Under the pieces are notes generated by a model. That model saw only the letters and a list, made by a program, of their open reading frames with translations. It ran no database searches and had not been told where the DNA came from. From positions 37,614 to 101,613 of the forward strand of contig NZ_NPMN01000017.1 of assembly GCF_002266425.1 (NCBI RefSeq): 64,000 nucleotides of DNA. Direction: 5' to 3'. The stretch comes from Tissierella sp. P1. GTDB taxonomy: Bacteria > Bacillota > Clostridia > Tissierellales > Tissierellaceae. Shown here one piece after another: positions 17,677 to 25,742 of the stretch (its first letter is position 1; every line of letters begins with the position of its first letter). Position numbers and translations under genes: made by a program.

Positions 17677-18408
17677 ATGTTAAAAATGTTACAAATAGAA
17701 ATATTAAAATTAAAACATTCAAAAGTTTTATGGATTGCCGCTTTGGCTCCTGCATTTGTAGTCTTTCAAGGAGCTTCTAACTTTTTAAGATATTATGACC
17801 TATTTACAGAAAAAGGCCAAAATATATGGAGCCAAATATATACACAAAGTGTTATTTTCTATTCCTTCCTATTGCTTCCTATATTGATTACTTTGATTAT
17901 GTCTATTATGGGAAAAGTAGAGAATGACAATGGGGGATGGAAATATGCTTTAACTCTTCCTGTTAAACGAAAGGATATGTATATAAGCAAGTTTATCTTA
18001 GGTAGCAGTATAGTTTTCATAAATATACTTGTTTTTATAGTAAGTGTATTAATAGCAGGAAAGATGGTGAAAGCCCCCGGACCTATTCCCTATGATATGA
18101 TTATTGGACAGCCTCTTTTATCCTATATAGTATCTTTTCCTATTATGATAATAATTTATATTATAAGTATAAACTTCTCTCATGTAGGAGTACCATTAGG
18201 ATTAGGAATAGGTCTTACTCTTCCTGCACTTCTTGTGGCTAATACTAAGTATTGGATATTTTACCCTTGGACCTATCCTGCAATGGCTACTTCTGGAGGA
18301 GGATTATTTGAATCAAGTATGCTTATTTATCCCTTCAGTATAATATTATTTGTTATAGCTTTTGTAATAGGTTTATATAAATTTAAAACTAAAGATATAC
18401 TTTCATAG
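17677..18408 (+). CDS. ABC-2-type permease (lantibiotic immunity type), subunit 2
   Basis: A 243-residue, six-helix paralogue of the preceding permease (both have the GGxKYxLTLPxxK element after helix 2). The ATG at 17677 follows AAAGGAGAAG; the longer frame from 17602 would overlap the previous gene by 62 bases. Two distinct permeases with a single ATPase is the LanFEG/BcrAB pattern, supporting a role in exporting or ejecting a membrane-active peptide. The ligand is unknown. Confidence 0.85.
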   Translation: MLKMLQIEILKLKHSKVLWIAALAPAFVVFQGASNFLRYYDLFTEKGQNIWSQIYTQSVIFYSFLLLPILITLIMSIMGKVENDNGGWKYALTLPVKRKDMYISKFILGSSIVFINILVFIVSVLIAGKMVKAPGPIPYDMIIGQPLLSYIVSFPIMIIIYIISINFSHVGVPLGLGIGLTLPALLVANTKYWIFYPWTYPAMATSGGGLFESSMLIYPFSIILFVIAFVIGLYKFKTKDILS

Positions 18409-18410
18409 AT

Positions 18411-18460
18411 AATATAGTTCTCTTGTTCTAGAATTTTTAGACAAGAGAACTGTATTATTA
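18411..18460 (+). terminator. terminator after the ABC-2 operon
   Basis: AGTTCTCTTGT (18416-18426) and ACAAGAGAACT (18441-18451) form an 11-bp stem followed by the T-rich GTATTATTATGTTA. Confidence 0.7.
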
Positions 18461-18605
18461 TGTTATACTTGGTGTAATACTATGTATTTTATGAGATAAA
18501 GTAATGTGAAGAAGATGAGTAAAGGTTATACAGTATAATATTGAAAAGATTAAAAATATTAGATATAATGAGACGAAAAAGACTATACCAATAGGAGGAT
18601 ATAAA

Positions 18606-19630
18606 ATGATATATGTAATAAATAATAGCAATGATCCTTTTTTTAACCATGCTGCAGAAGAATATCTAATGAATAATTTTAATGAAGAGGTATTTATGTT
18701 ATGGATAAATAAACCCTCCATATTGATTGGTAGAAATCAAAATACTCTATCTGAGATAAACTTAGACTATGTTAAAGAAAATGATATCATAATAGTTAGA
18801 AGGTTATCAGGAGGAGGAGCGGTTTATAATGATTTGGGTAATATGAATTTTTCTTTTATTACTTATAGGAATTCTTCAGATGGACAAGTAAAAAATGGAT
18901 TTGAAAAGTTTGCAATGCCGGTAATAAATGCTCTTCAGTCATTAGGAGTCAATGCCGTATTTACAGGAAGAAATGATATAACAATAGATGGGAAGAAGTT
19001 TTCTGGGAATGCCCAATATTTTCAGAAGGACAAGCTTCTTCACCATGGAACTCTTCTATATGATTGTGACATGTCAAAATTATCCTTGGCCCTAAAATCC
19101 AAGGCTATAAAATTTGTTGATAAATCAGTGAAATCGGTAGGGGCAAGAGTTACGAATATCGCTAATCATATGAAAGAGAGCATGACACTACTAGAGTTTA
19201 GAGAATACCTGAAAAACTATGTAATAAAAACCCATGGTATAGAAACAATATATGAATTTAATGAAAAAGATTTAGAAGAAATTAATAAGATAGTTAGAGA
19301 GCGATTTGAAACCTGGGAATGGAATTATGGGAAAAGCCCAAATTATAGATATAAAAATTCTGTTAAATATCCTAGCGGAGTAATTGAATACTATCTAGAG
19401 GTTGAAGATGGTCAAATTGAGAATATCTCTATTTATGGGGATTTTTTGGAGAGAAGAATATACAAGAGTTAGAGGAAAGATTAATAGGGGTAAAGCATAG
19501 TATAAAAGATTTAGAAAATGTTTTAAATCAAATAAATACAGATGATTACATTAGAGGTTTATCAGTTAAAGAGTTTATTGAAGGGTTACTGGATATAGAA
19601 TCAAATATGGAGGGATATGAATGCGTTTAA
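18606..19630 (+). pseudogene. lplA: lipoate-protein ligase A, frameshifted near the C-terminus
   Basis: Attaches lipoate to lipoyl domains (for example glycine cleavage H protein). The N-terminal part has the family motifs: AAEEYL, RRLSGGGAVYNDLGN, KKFSGNAQ and the lipoyl-AMP-binding HHGTLLYD. The first frame ends at 19472 after ISIYGDFLERRIYKS. The next frame continues the family's C-terminal domain without a gap (FGEKNIQELEERLIG ... LSVKEFIEGLL) to a stop at 19630. One T appears to be missing from the T6 run at 19442-19447; a seventh restores a 341-residue protein. The corrected end overlaps lipA. Sequencing error or true mutation cannot be separated here. Confidence 0.9.
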
Positions 19631-20462
19631 GAAAACCAGAGTGGATTAGAGTAAAGATGCAAGGAGGAACTGTATCAAACAAGGTAAATTCTTTGATATC
19701 GGATCTTTCTTTGAATACAGTATGTAATGAGGCAAATTGCCTAATAGGATGGAATGTTATGAGAGAGGAACTGCTACATTTATGATACTGGGCAGAAATT
19801 GTACTAGGAATTGTACTTTCTGTAATGTAACTAGAGAAATGCCAGATAAAGTAAATCCAGATGAGCCTGAAAATGTAGCTAAGGCTGTAGCTAAACTTGG
19901 TTTAAGACATGCAGTTATTACATCAGTTACTAGAGATGATTTAGAGGATCAGGGAGCTAACCAATTTGCAAGAGTTGTAGAGGAGATAAGAAAAACTACC
20001 CCAAAGGTAACAGTTGAACTACTTATACCAGATATGCAGGGAAATAAAGAATTGATAGATATTATTTTAGATTCAGAGCCAAATATATTGAATCATAATG
20101 TAGAAACAGTACCAGAGTTATATGATGAGGTTCGGCCTATGGCAATATTTGAGAGGTCAATAGAATTACTTGATTATGTAAAAAGAACAAGACCAGAGAT
20201 GAAAACTAAATCAGGTATGATGCTAGGTTTAGGTGAAACTAAGGAACAGGTAATAGATGTATTTAAAAGATTAAGAGAAGTTGATTGTGATATGTTGACA
20301 TTGGGGCAATATCTACAGCCTACTACAGCTCATATTCCAGTAGTAGAATATATTACCCCAGGGCAGTTTGATGAATATAAAGAGATTGCATTATCTATGG
20401 GATTTAAGAGGGTAGCTTCATCACCACTTGTTAGAAGCTCATACTATGCAGAAGACTTCTAG
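19621..20462 (+). pseudogene. lipA: lipoyl synthase, frameshifted after codon 40
   Basis: Radical SAM enzyme inserting sulfur into octanoyl groups. The ATG at 19621 begins MRLRKPEWIRVKMQGG. After NEANC the frame is lost: one C is missing from TGCCTAAT (about 19739). The next frame resumes with PNRMECYERG, giving the auxiliary cluster motif CX4CX5C across the break. Then follow the radical SAM CTRNCTFC and the C-terminal RSS motif in PLVRSSY. The corrected length, about 280 residues, is normal. The separately readable part starts with TTG at 19737 but would lack the first cluster ligands. It overlaps the corrected lplA end, so the two form one lipoate salvage/synthesis operon. Confidence 0.9.
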
Positions 20463-20491
20463 AATATTATATAAGGTTTAAGGACATTAGG

Positions 20492-20532
20492 GAGTAAAAG
20501 AAATAAAATTATATATTTCTTTTACTCTTTTT
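20492..20532 (+). terminator. terminator after lipA
   Basis: A 14-bp stem GAGTAAAAGAAATA/TATTTCTTTTACTC followed by TTTTTAG. Confidence 0.85.
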
Positions 20533-20626
20533 AGTTTCCTTATTTTAATCATTTATCTACAGTTTATAAAAGAAACAATCTAAGGTTGAATATAATATAT
20601 ATGTTTTGGAATTTTTATTTAAAAAT

Positions 20627-20650
20627 GAACTAATATTAAGTTAAGGCGTA
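20627..20650 (+). promoter_or_regulatory. possible ECF-type autoregulated promoter
   Basis: GAAC (20627-20630), 16 bases, CGTA (20647-20650) lies 26 bases before the sigma factor start. The GAAC/CGT pair at this spacing is the common pattern of ECF sigma promoters. Inferred from motif only. Confidence 0.45.
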
Positions 20651-20676
20651 ATACATATATAAAGGAGGATGAAGGC

Positions 20677-21210
20677 TTGAGAGAAGATATAGATTTGATA
20701 ATCAATAAGAATAAAACAAAATTATATACTTTTTGCTTTCATCTGTCTAGAAATAAACAAGAGGCTGACGATTTATTTCAAGATACTTGGATAAAAGTAT
20801 TTTCTAATCTAGATTCCTTTGATGAAAGTAAAAGTTTTGAGGGCTGGCTGTATACTATCGCACTTAATTCCTACAGAGATAGGTATAGAAAAGCAAAACG
20901 GTGGTTAAATAGGATAGTGGATTTTACTGACTCTGATGAGAAAAACCGTATATTAGACAATGCCAATTCGATATTAGGACTACCAGAAGAAGAATATCAC
21001 AAAGAAGAAGAAAGAAAAAGGGTACAAGAAGCAATAAGTAAGTTGAAAGACAAACATAAACTACCTCTAATTCTATATTATTACAGATCACTATCATATA
21101 AAGAAATCGCAGAGATATTAGGAGTACCCGAAGGGACAATTAAATCTAGAATAAATACTGCAAAGACAAAGCTAAAAGATATCTTAGAGGAGGATGGATA
21201 TGGACGATAA
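20677..21210 (+). CDS. ECF-type RNA polymerase sigma factor
   Basis: 177 residues with sigma region 2 (RNKQEADDLFQDTWIKVFSNL, FEGWLYTIALN) and region 4 (ISKLKDKHKLPLILYYY, SYKEIAEILGVPEGTIKSR). The TTG at 20677 is eight bases after AGGAGG; an ATG at 20669 is out of frame and inside the site. The gene overlaps the next one, which encodes a small membrane protein probably acting as anti-sigma factor. The upstream GAAC/CGTA pair suggests autoregulation. Confidence 0.9.
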   Translation: MREDIDLIINKNKTKLYTFCFHLSRNKQEADDLFQDTWIKVFSNLDSFDESKSFEGWLYTIALNSYRDRYRKAKRWLNRIVDFTDSDEKNRILDNANSILGLPEEEYHKEEERKRVQEAISKLKDKHKLPLILYYYRSLSYKEIAEILGVPEGTIKSRINTAKTKLKDILEEDGYGR

Positions 21211-21508
21211 AGAATTAGAACAAATATTATTAGAAATGGGCAGGAAGGAAATTCATCCTTCAGAGAATTTAGTAGATGATACAATTGCATTTATAAAAAA
21301 TAAGAATATTTATTATTTAATATTACTATCAATTATATCGTATATAATAGCCATTTTAGGAATTACTGTTGTAGGGAGTAAATATATTGGACTCGAAGCT
21401 ACAGTTTCATTGTTATGTATAATACACTTGATAGGTTGCATATCGTCACTTGGAGTAATCATTGTGTTGAGAAACAATAAGGAAGGAGAGATTAATTATG
21501 AAAAGTAA
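21200..21508 (+). CDS. small membrane protein, candidate anti-sigma factor
   Basis: About 102 residues: a ~35-residue cytoplasmic N-terminus (DDKELEQILLEMGRKEIHPSENLVDDTIAFI), then two or three membrane helices. The N-terminal charged helix resembles the sigma-binding segments of small clostridial anti-sigma factors, but it has no zinc HxxxCxxC motif. The ATG at 21200 is six bases after AGAGGAGG; ATG 21194 is too close. It overlaps the sigma gene by 11 bases. The anti-sigma role rests on position and topology. Confidence 0.6.
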   Translation: MDDKELEQILLEMGRKEIHPSENLVDDTIAFIKNKNIYYLILLSIISYIIAILGITVVGSKYIGLEATVSLLCIIHLIGCISSLGVIIVLRNNKEGEINYEK

Positions 21509-21890
21509 AAATTTATTCTGGTTTATTACAGCACTGTGGATAGGTTTTGGAATATTTCCCCTAACTTTAATTGTCTTGAAATTAGGTCATTCACAGGAAA
21601 TACATTCTAGAGTTCTCTCTTTATTTTTATTAATTCTTGTAGTTCTAGCAATTGTAATCATAGCTATATGTAGATATGTATATAAAGATGCCAAATCTAG
21701 GGGAATGGATCCTTATTTATGGATGGCAACAGCAGCATACGTGCCTAATTTTGTAGGATTAATAGTATATCTAGTTATGAGAAAACAATTTAGTATGGGA
21801 ATTCTAAAATGTACAAATTGTAGTATGGAAATAAAAAGAGATTGGAAATATTGTCCTAATTGCTCACATAGATTGCAAGAAAGAAATTAA
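21498..21890 (+). CDS. membrane protein with C-terminal zinc ribbon
   Basis: 130 residues. Three hydrophobic segments, the last preceded by KDAKSRGMDPYLWMATAAYVP as in PLDc_N-type small membrane proteins, then a cytoplasmic zinc ribbon with two CxxC pairs (CTNCSMEIKRDWKYCPNC). It overlaps the preceding candidate anti-sigma gene by 11 bases and ends the sigma operon. It may help sense or relay the signal controlling the sigma factor; nothing in the sequence proves it. Confidence 0.7.
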   Translation: MKSKNLFWFITALWIGFGIFPLTLIVLKLGHSQEIHSRVLSLFLLILVVLAIVIIAICRYVYKDAKSRGMDPYLWMATAAYVPNFVGLIVYLVMRKQFSMGILKCTNCSMEIKRDWKYCPNCSHRLQERN

Positions 21891-21913
21891 AATACTGCCA
21901 CTGGCAGTATTTT
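21889..21913 (+). terminator. terminator of the ECF operon
   Basis: AAAATACTGCCA and TGGCAGTATTTT form a 12-bp dyad around a single C, then AATTTCTT. Confidence 0.75.
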
Positions 21914-21986
21914 AATTTCTTACACTTTCCCCAAGCTATCTAATATAGTATAATTAATCTACTATTATGAGAGGGACGGTGATGGA

Positions 21987-23228
21987 GTGATAAAGGAATT
22001 AACAGATAAGTATCTTTCTATATGGTGGGAAACAAAGCCTGAACTACATATGCCGACTGAAAAAATCTCCTTTGCTGAAAAAATTAAGAATGAGAAAAAA
22101 ATAGAATTGTTTAGAAAAGCACTGTTTAGAACATTAAAGAAAATACCGAAGAATGAGAATGAAGAGGAAGATTTAAGAAAAGAAGTATTTGAACTGATAA
22201 AGGAAATGGAGATACAGATATCAAATTATGAAGAAAGCATTATAGATTTTTTTATTGATAATGGGTATGGAAATATTACTAGAGAATTTATAGACGAGGT
22301 AAAGAAATTTGATTCTCAAATGGAGGTTTATGATATATTTCAAGCTATTAGAAATGTTTGGATTATGAATAGTATACAAATATTATATAATATGGAGGTA
22401 AAGCTAACACCTTCCATATTCGCTTATAGCATGTTATATCCATATAGCGATAATTATTTAGATGATGCTAATATTTCAGTTGGAGAAAAGGTAGAGTTTA
22501 ATAAAAGGTTTAGAGATTGGTTATTAGGAAAAGACAGTGCTCCTTTAAATAATATGGAACAACATATTTACAATCTTGTAAAAAAGATAGAATATGAGTT
22601 TCAAAGGAATACTTATTCTGAAGTCTTTGAAAGCCTTCTAGGTATTCATACAGCCCAAGAACAAAGTCTCATACAGCAAAGGGAAAAAACATTACCTTTT
22701 GAAAAGAATATAATAGGGATTACCTTTGAAAAGGGAGGTACATCTGTATTAGCTGATGGGTATTTAGTTAGAGGAATATTAGATAGAGCTGAAGCAGAGT
22801 TTATGTTTGGTTATGGAGTATTTCTTCAGATAATAGATGATCTACAGGATGTAAGGGAAGATTATAATAATAAACATATGACCATATTCTCTCAAATAGC
22901 GGATAAGTATAAATTAGATAGACTGATAAATAAGCTGCTAAATTTTATTGATACTTTCTTTAATAATGAAACTACTTTTACCTCTGAAAAAGCAAAGAAA
23001 TTAAAAAGAGTAATTCAGGATTGTTCTCACATTATGATATTTGAAGCTATATCTAAGAATAAAAGTAGATTCAGTAAAGAATATATAAAGAGAATAGAAT
23101 CCCATTCTATTGTTAGATTTTCTTATTTCAAAAAAGTTAAGAAAAAGTTTCAAAAAACATTTTCACAAGAAGATATTATTAGAATTTGTAATATGTTGAG
23201 TAAGAATGAATTTATAATAAATATATAA
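21987..23228 (+). CDS. orphan class I isoprenoid-synthase-like protein
   Basis: A 413-residue, largely helical soluble protein. Two acidic motifs stand where trans-prenyltransferases and class I terpene synthases bind the Mg-diphosphate: YSDNYLDD (near residue 151) and QIIDDLQDVREDYNNKHM (near residue 285). The spacing of roughly 130 residues and the all-alpha character fit the fold, but the overall sequence is not an FPP/GGPP synthase and is longer. It is not part of an isoprenoid operon: the sigma operon ends before it and a fluoride riboswitch gene follows. The start is GTG at 21987 (weak GAGAGGGA site). The product is unknown. Confidence 0.65.
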   Translation: MIKELTDKYLSIWWETKPELHMPTEKISFAEKIKNEKKIELFRKALFRTLKKIPKNENEEEDLRKEVFELIKEMEIQISNYEESIIDFFIDNGYGNITREFIDEVKKFDSQMEVYDIFQAIRNVWIMNSIQILYNMEVKLTPSIFAYSMLYPYSDNYLDDANISVGEKVEFNKRFRDWLLGKDSAPLNNMEQHIYNLVKKIEYEFQRNTYSEVFESLLGIHTAQEQSLIQQREKTLPFEKNIIGITFEKGGTSVLADGYLVRGILDRAEAEFMFGYGVFLQIIDDLQDVREDYNNKHMTIFSQIADKYKLDRLINKLLNFIDTFFNNETTFTSEKAKKLKRVIQDCSHIMIFEAISKNKSRFSKEYIKRIESHSIVRFSYFKKVKKKFQKTFSQEDIIRICNMLSKNEFIINI

Positions 23229-23305
23229 ATCTAATGATATTGGGCTATTATATTTATATTATAATTTTCAGGATATTTAGGATAAGTAGATAGGGTATAA
23301 ATAGG

Positions 23306-23334
23306 TTGTAAACATATATAAGAAATGATATAAT
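23306..23334 (+). promoter_or_regulatory. promoter of the fluoride riboswitch transcript
   Basis: TTGTAA (23306-23311), 17 bp, TATAAT (23329-23334). Transcription would start near 23341, directly at the aptamer. Confidence 0.7.
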
Positions 23335-23340
23335 AAAAAA

Positions 23341-23413
23341 TAGGTCATGGGGTTGACCTTAACTGCTATATGCTAATAACTCCTACAGATATGGGATATC
23401 TGTAGGTTTTTTT
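23341..23413 (+). ncRNA. fluoride (crcB-type) riboswitch with terminator
   Basis: The segment GGTCATGGGGTTGACC, then TTAACTGC...GC, then TAATAACTCCTAC follows the fluoride aptamer plan (GGNGATGGNNTNCNCC ... GCTGATGACTCCTAC). The closing CCTACAGATAT/ATATCTGTAGG stem ends in seven T, so the 3' aptamer strand is part of the terminator. Fluoride binding should prevent termination and allow expression of the antiporter gene 28 bases later. TAATAA in place of TGATGA is a deviation; a covariance model search would settle it. Confidence 0.8.
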
Positions 23414-23440
23414 ATGTCTAATTTTAGGAGGATTGATAAC

Positions 23441-24616
23441 ATGGCAACGAGTTTAGGAATCATAATAATATTAGGACTTCTAGCAAATGCAGTGTTCACG
23501 AGGATAAAATTGCCAGGACTATTAGGTATGATTATTGCAGGTGTTATTATAGGACCATATGGGCTTAATTGGCTTAGTGAAGACATTATAAAAGTTTCAG
23601 CTGATTTTAGAAAGCTTGCGTTAATTATAATACTACTTAGAGCGGGATTTGGAATTAGCAAGGAAGATTTAAAAAAGGTTGGTGCTTCTGCCATAAGGTT
23701 AAGTTGTATACCGGGATTATTTGAAGGTTTAGCAATAGCTTATGCAGCTATGAAGATATTTCAATTCAATTTCGTACAAGGAGGCATGCTTGGATTTATA
23801 ATTGCAGCAGTATCTCCAGCAGTCATCGTGCCTGCAATGCTTAATTTCATGGAAAGAGGACTTGGAGGAGAAAAAGGGATACCCACTCTAATACTGGCTG
23901 GAGCTTCAATTGATGATGTTTTTGCTATTACAATTTTTTCTACATTTTTAGGAATATATAGTGGTTCAAAGATTAATATAGGTATGCGGATTTTAAGTAT
24001 TCCAATATCTATTATTTTAGGAATATTGGCTGGGGTAGTTATAGGAATATTTTTAGTTAAGATATTTAAAAGATATTCTATCAGAGATACGAAAAAGGTA
24101 TTATATATTATTGGTGCGGGAATTCTTCTTACAGCTTTTGAGGATTTAGTTAAGTCTAAGATAGAAATTGCAGGGCTATTAGGTGTTATGACAATTGGAT
24201 TTATTATATTTGAATCTATGCCTCATATAGGAAAAAGAATTGCTGTTAAGCTTAATAAAATCTGGGTTTTTGCAGAGATATTATTATTTGTATTGGTAGG
24301 TGCCCAGGTAAATATTTGGTTAGCACTTGATACAGGTTTTAAAGGTATGTTATTAATTGTTATAGGATTATTTGCTAGAAGCATAGGAGTAGTATTATCG
24401 CTATTAAAAACTAATCTAAATATGAAGGAAAAGATATTTTGTATTATAGCATATATACCAAAGGCAACAGTTCAAGCAGCCATAGGAGCTATTCCATTGT
24501 CTCTAGGAGTAGAGTCAGGAGATTTGATTTTATCCATAGCAGTTTTAGCCATTGTTCTCACAGCACCTCTTGGAGCAATAGGTGTTAGTTTAAGCGGAGA
24601 GAAATTATTATCATGA
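23441..24616 (+). CDS. CPA-type cation/proton antiporter under fluoride riboswitch
   Basis: A 391-residue, roughly 12-helix transporter of the cation:proton antiporter family (NhaP/Kef-like): LLANAVFTRIKLPGLLGMI, GPYGLNWL, then the conserved ILAGASIDDVFAIT helix, whose Asp pair corresponds to the ion-binding ND/DD motif. No C-terminal TrkA-N domain. The ATG at 23441 follows AGGAGG. The upstream fluoride riboswitch points to a role in fluoride resistance, either exchanging F- or restoring pH/ion balance; antiporters of this type are known members of fluoride riboswitch regulons, but the transported ion is not shown by sequence. Confidence 0.87.
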   Translation: MATSLGIIIILGLLANAVFTRIKLPGLLGMIIAGVIIGPYGLNWLSEDIIKVSADFRKLALIIILLRAGFGISKEDLKKVGASAIRLSCIPGLFEGLAIAYAAMKIFQFNFVQGGMLGFIIAAVSPAVIVPAMLNFMERGLGGEKGIPTLILAGASIDDVFAITIFSTFLGIYSGSKINIGMRILSIPISIILGILAGVVIGIFLVKIFKRYSIRDTKKVLYIIGAGILLTAFEDLVKSKIEIAGLLGVMTIGFIIFESMPHIGKRIAVKLNKIWVFAEILLFVLVGAQVNIWLALDTGFKGMLLIVIGLFARSIGVVLSLLKTNLNMKEKIFCIIAYIPKATVQAAIGAIPLSLGVESGDLILSIAVLAIVLTAPLGAIGVSLSGEKLLS

Positions 24617-24625
24617 AAAAACATT

Positions 24626-24655
24626 GCCCCTTGATTTTATTAAGGGGTATTTTTC
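24626..24655 (+). terminator. terminator after the antiporter gene
   Basis: GCCCCTT and AAGGGGT form a stem around GATTTTATT, followed by ATTTTTC. Confidence 0.75.
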
Positions 24656-24681
24656 AATTAATAAAAATAAATATAAGCAGC

Positions 24682-24882
24682 TTACATTCTCAAGACTAGA
24701 TCATCTACTTTAACGCCTAAAACTTCTGCCAATAAAACTACTTTGTTAAAAGCGGGATTTTTCTTTGTTCCTCGCTCTAATTCTTCAATATAAGATTTAG
24801 AGATATGAGTAAATTTTGCTATATCCAATGTAGTATATCCTTTGCTGTTTCTTAGTTCTCTTACCTTTGAACCATTTAGCAT
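24682..24882 (-). CDS. Xre-family DNA-binding protein
   Basis: A 66-residue helix-turn-helix protein (VRELRNSKGYTTLDIAKFTHISKSYIEELERG) of the HTH_3 type with almost nothing outside the DNA-binding domain. It ends facing the antiporter terminator. The upstream gene on the same strand (24939-25529) is 56 bp away, so the two could share a transcript. The target is unknown. Confidence 0.8.
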   Translation of the reverse strand: MLNGSKVRELRNSKGYTTLDIAKFTHISKSYIEELERGTKKNPAFNKVVLLAEVLGVKVDDLVLRM

Positions 24883-24938
24883 AAAAAATCCTCCTCTAAA
24901 ATATTATATTTAATTATACTTAATATAATCTAAAATTA

Positions 24939-25529
24939 TTATGCAATTCTAAAATCATTAAGTTGTTTTTCTGCACGGTTTTCTATTATGTCCTCTATTT
25001 CAAACCAATTTGTCACACGTGTGATATTCGATGGCAAGGGTCCTTTGTTGTAGTTGCAGTCCATAAGGAGCACTTCAAATCCAGAATCAGCCAACTGCAT
25101 AGCATTTTCATATCGATCTTCTATAAAGATATCACAACTTAAATCCTTTGCAGTGCCAACTTTATTGTGGGAACCTAATAGAGTTAGTGAATCCATTGAT
25201 ATTTTATGATGGGAAAACCATAAATAAGTCACATTTTTCATTCTTTCTTCTCTTGCAGTAACGAAATGAATTTGATGCTGTCTATACAAATTGCTAAGAA
25301 CTTTTTTGGCACCCTTTCTAATTCTAGCTTCTTGATGTAATGCTTCGCCGTATAAAGCATAAAATAACTCATAAGCTGCCCTATCTACTCCTAAAACCCG
25401 ATGTATTTCGTATACTGTTACATCCTTAGGTTTGATATTAGCATTGAAATAGTCATTTACCCTAGGAATCCAATCGTAAGCCTCGGTAATAGTCCCATCA
25501 ATATCAATACATAAATTTAATCCTTTCAT
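24939..25529 (-). CDS. HAD-family phosphatase (5'-nucleotidase NT5C-like)
   Basis: 196 residues. The N-terminal DIDGTIT supplies the nucleophile and general acid Asp residues of the HAD fold; FVTAREER is motif II (Thr) with the following basic residue; CDIFIEDRYENA is the acidic motif IV. The arrangement and length fit the NT5C/YqfW group of putative 5'(3')-deoxyribonucleotidases. The substrate is not proven. Upstream is an AGGCGAAAT-like ribosome binding site (GGAGGCG on the - strand). Confidence 0.8.
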   Translation of the reverse strand: MKGLNLCIDIDGTITEAYDWIPRVNDYFNANIKPKDVTVYEIHRVLGVDRAAYELFYALYGEALHQEARIRKGAKKVLSNLYRQHQIHFVTAREERMKNVTYLWFSHHKISMDSLTLLGSHNKVGTAKDLSCDIFIEDRYENAMQLADSGFEVLLMDCNYNKGPLPSNITRVTNWFEIEDIIENRAEKQLNDFRIA

Positions 25530-25630
25530 TATTTCGCCTCCTATATTTATATTGTGCTTTAATTATACAATAGAAATATAAAGTCTCTTTTAACATTAAG
25601 TTAAGTTTAGGTAAAGAATTGGGGGAATAA

Positions 25631-25694
25631 ATAAAAGTAAATAGACATCTTAAGGCAAAATGATTAGAATATAGATAATAATTTAAAAGAAAAG
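25631..25694 (+). promoter_or_regulatory. promoter of the PucR-type gene, near copy of the one at 30399
   Basis: TAGACA (25642-25647), 17 bp, TAGAAT (25665-25670). The surrounding 64 bases match 30399-30465 at most positions: both read ATAAAAG(T/C)AAATAGACAT and TTAGAATATAGATAAT, and both end near AGAAAAG. This suggests a duplicated promoter. Confidence 0.6.
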
Positions 25695-25742
25695 GAATTA
25701 TAATACTATGGATTTAATGTACTGGAAGGGATGATCATTTAA

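Noticed and set aside
19737..20462. Short lipA starting with TTG at 19737
   Set aside because: It would lack the first cluster Cys and the N-terminus, which are both present in the preceding frame; a one-base deletion explains the data better.
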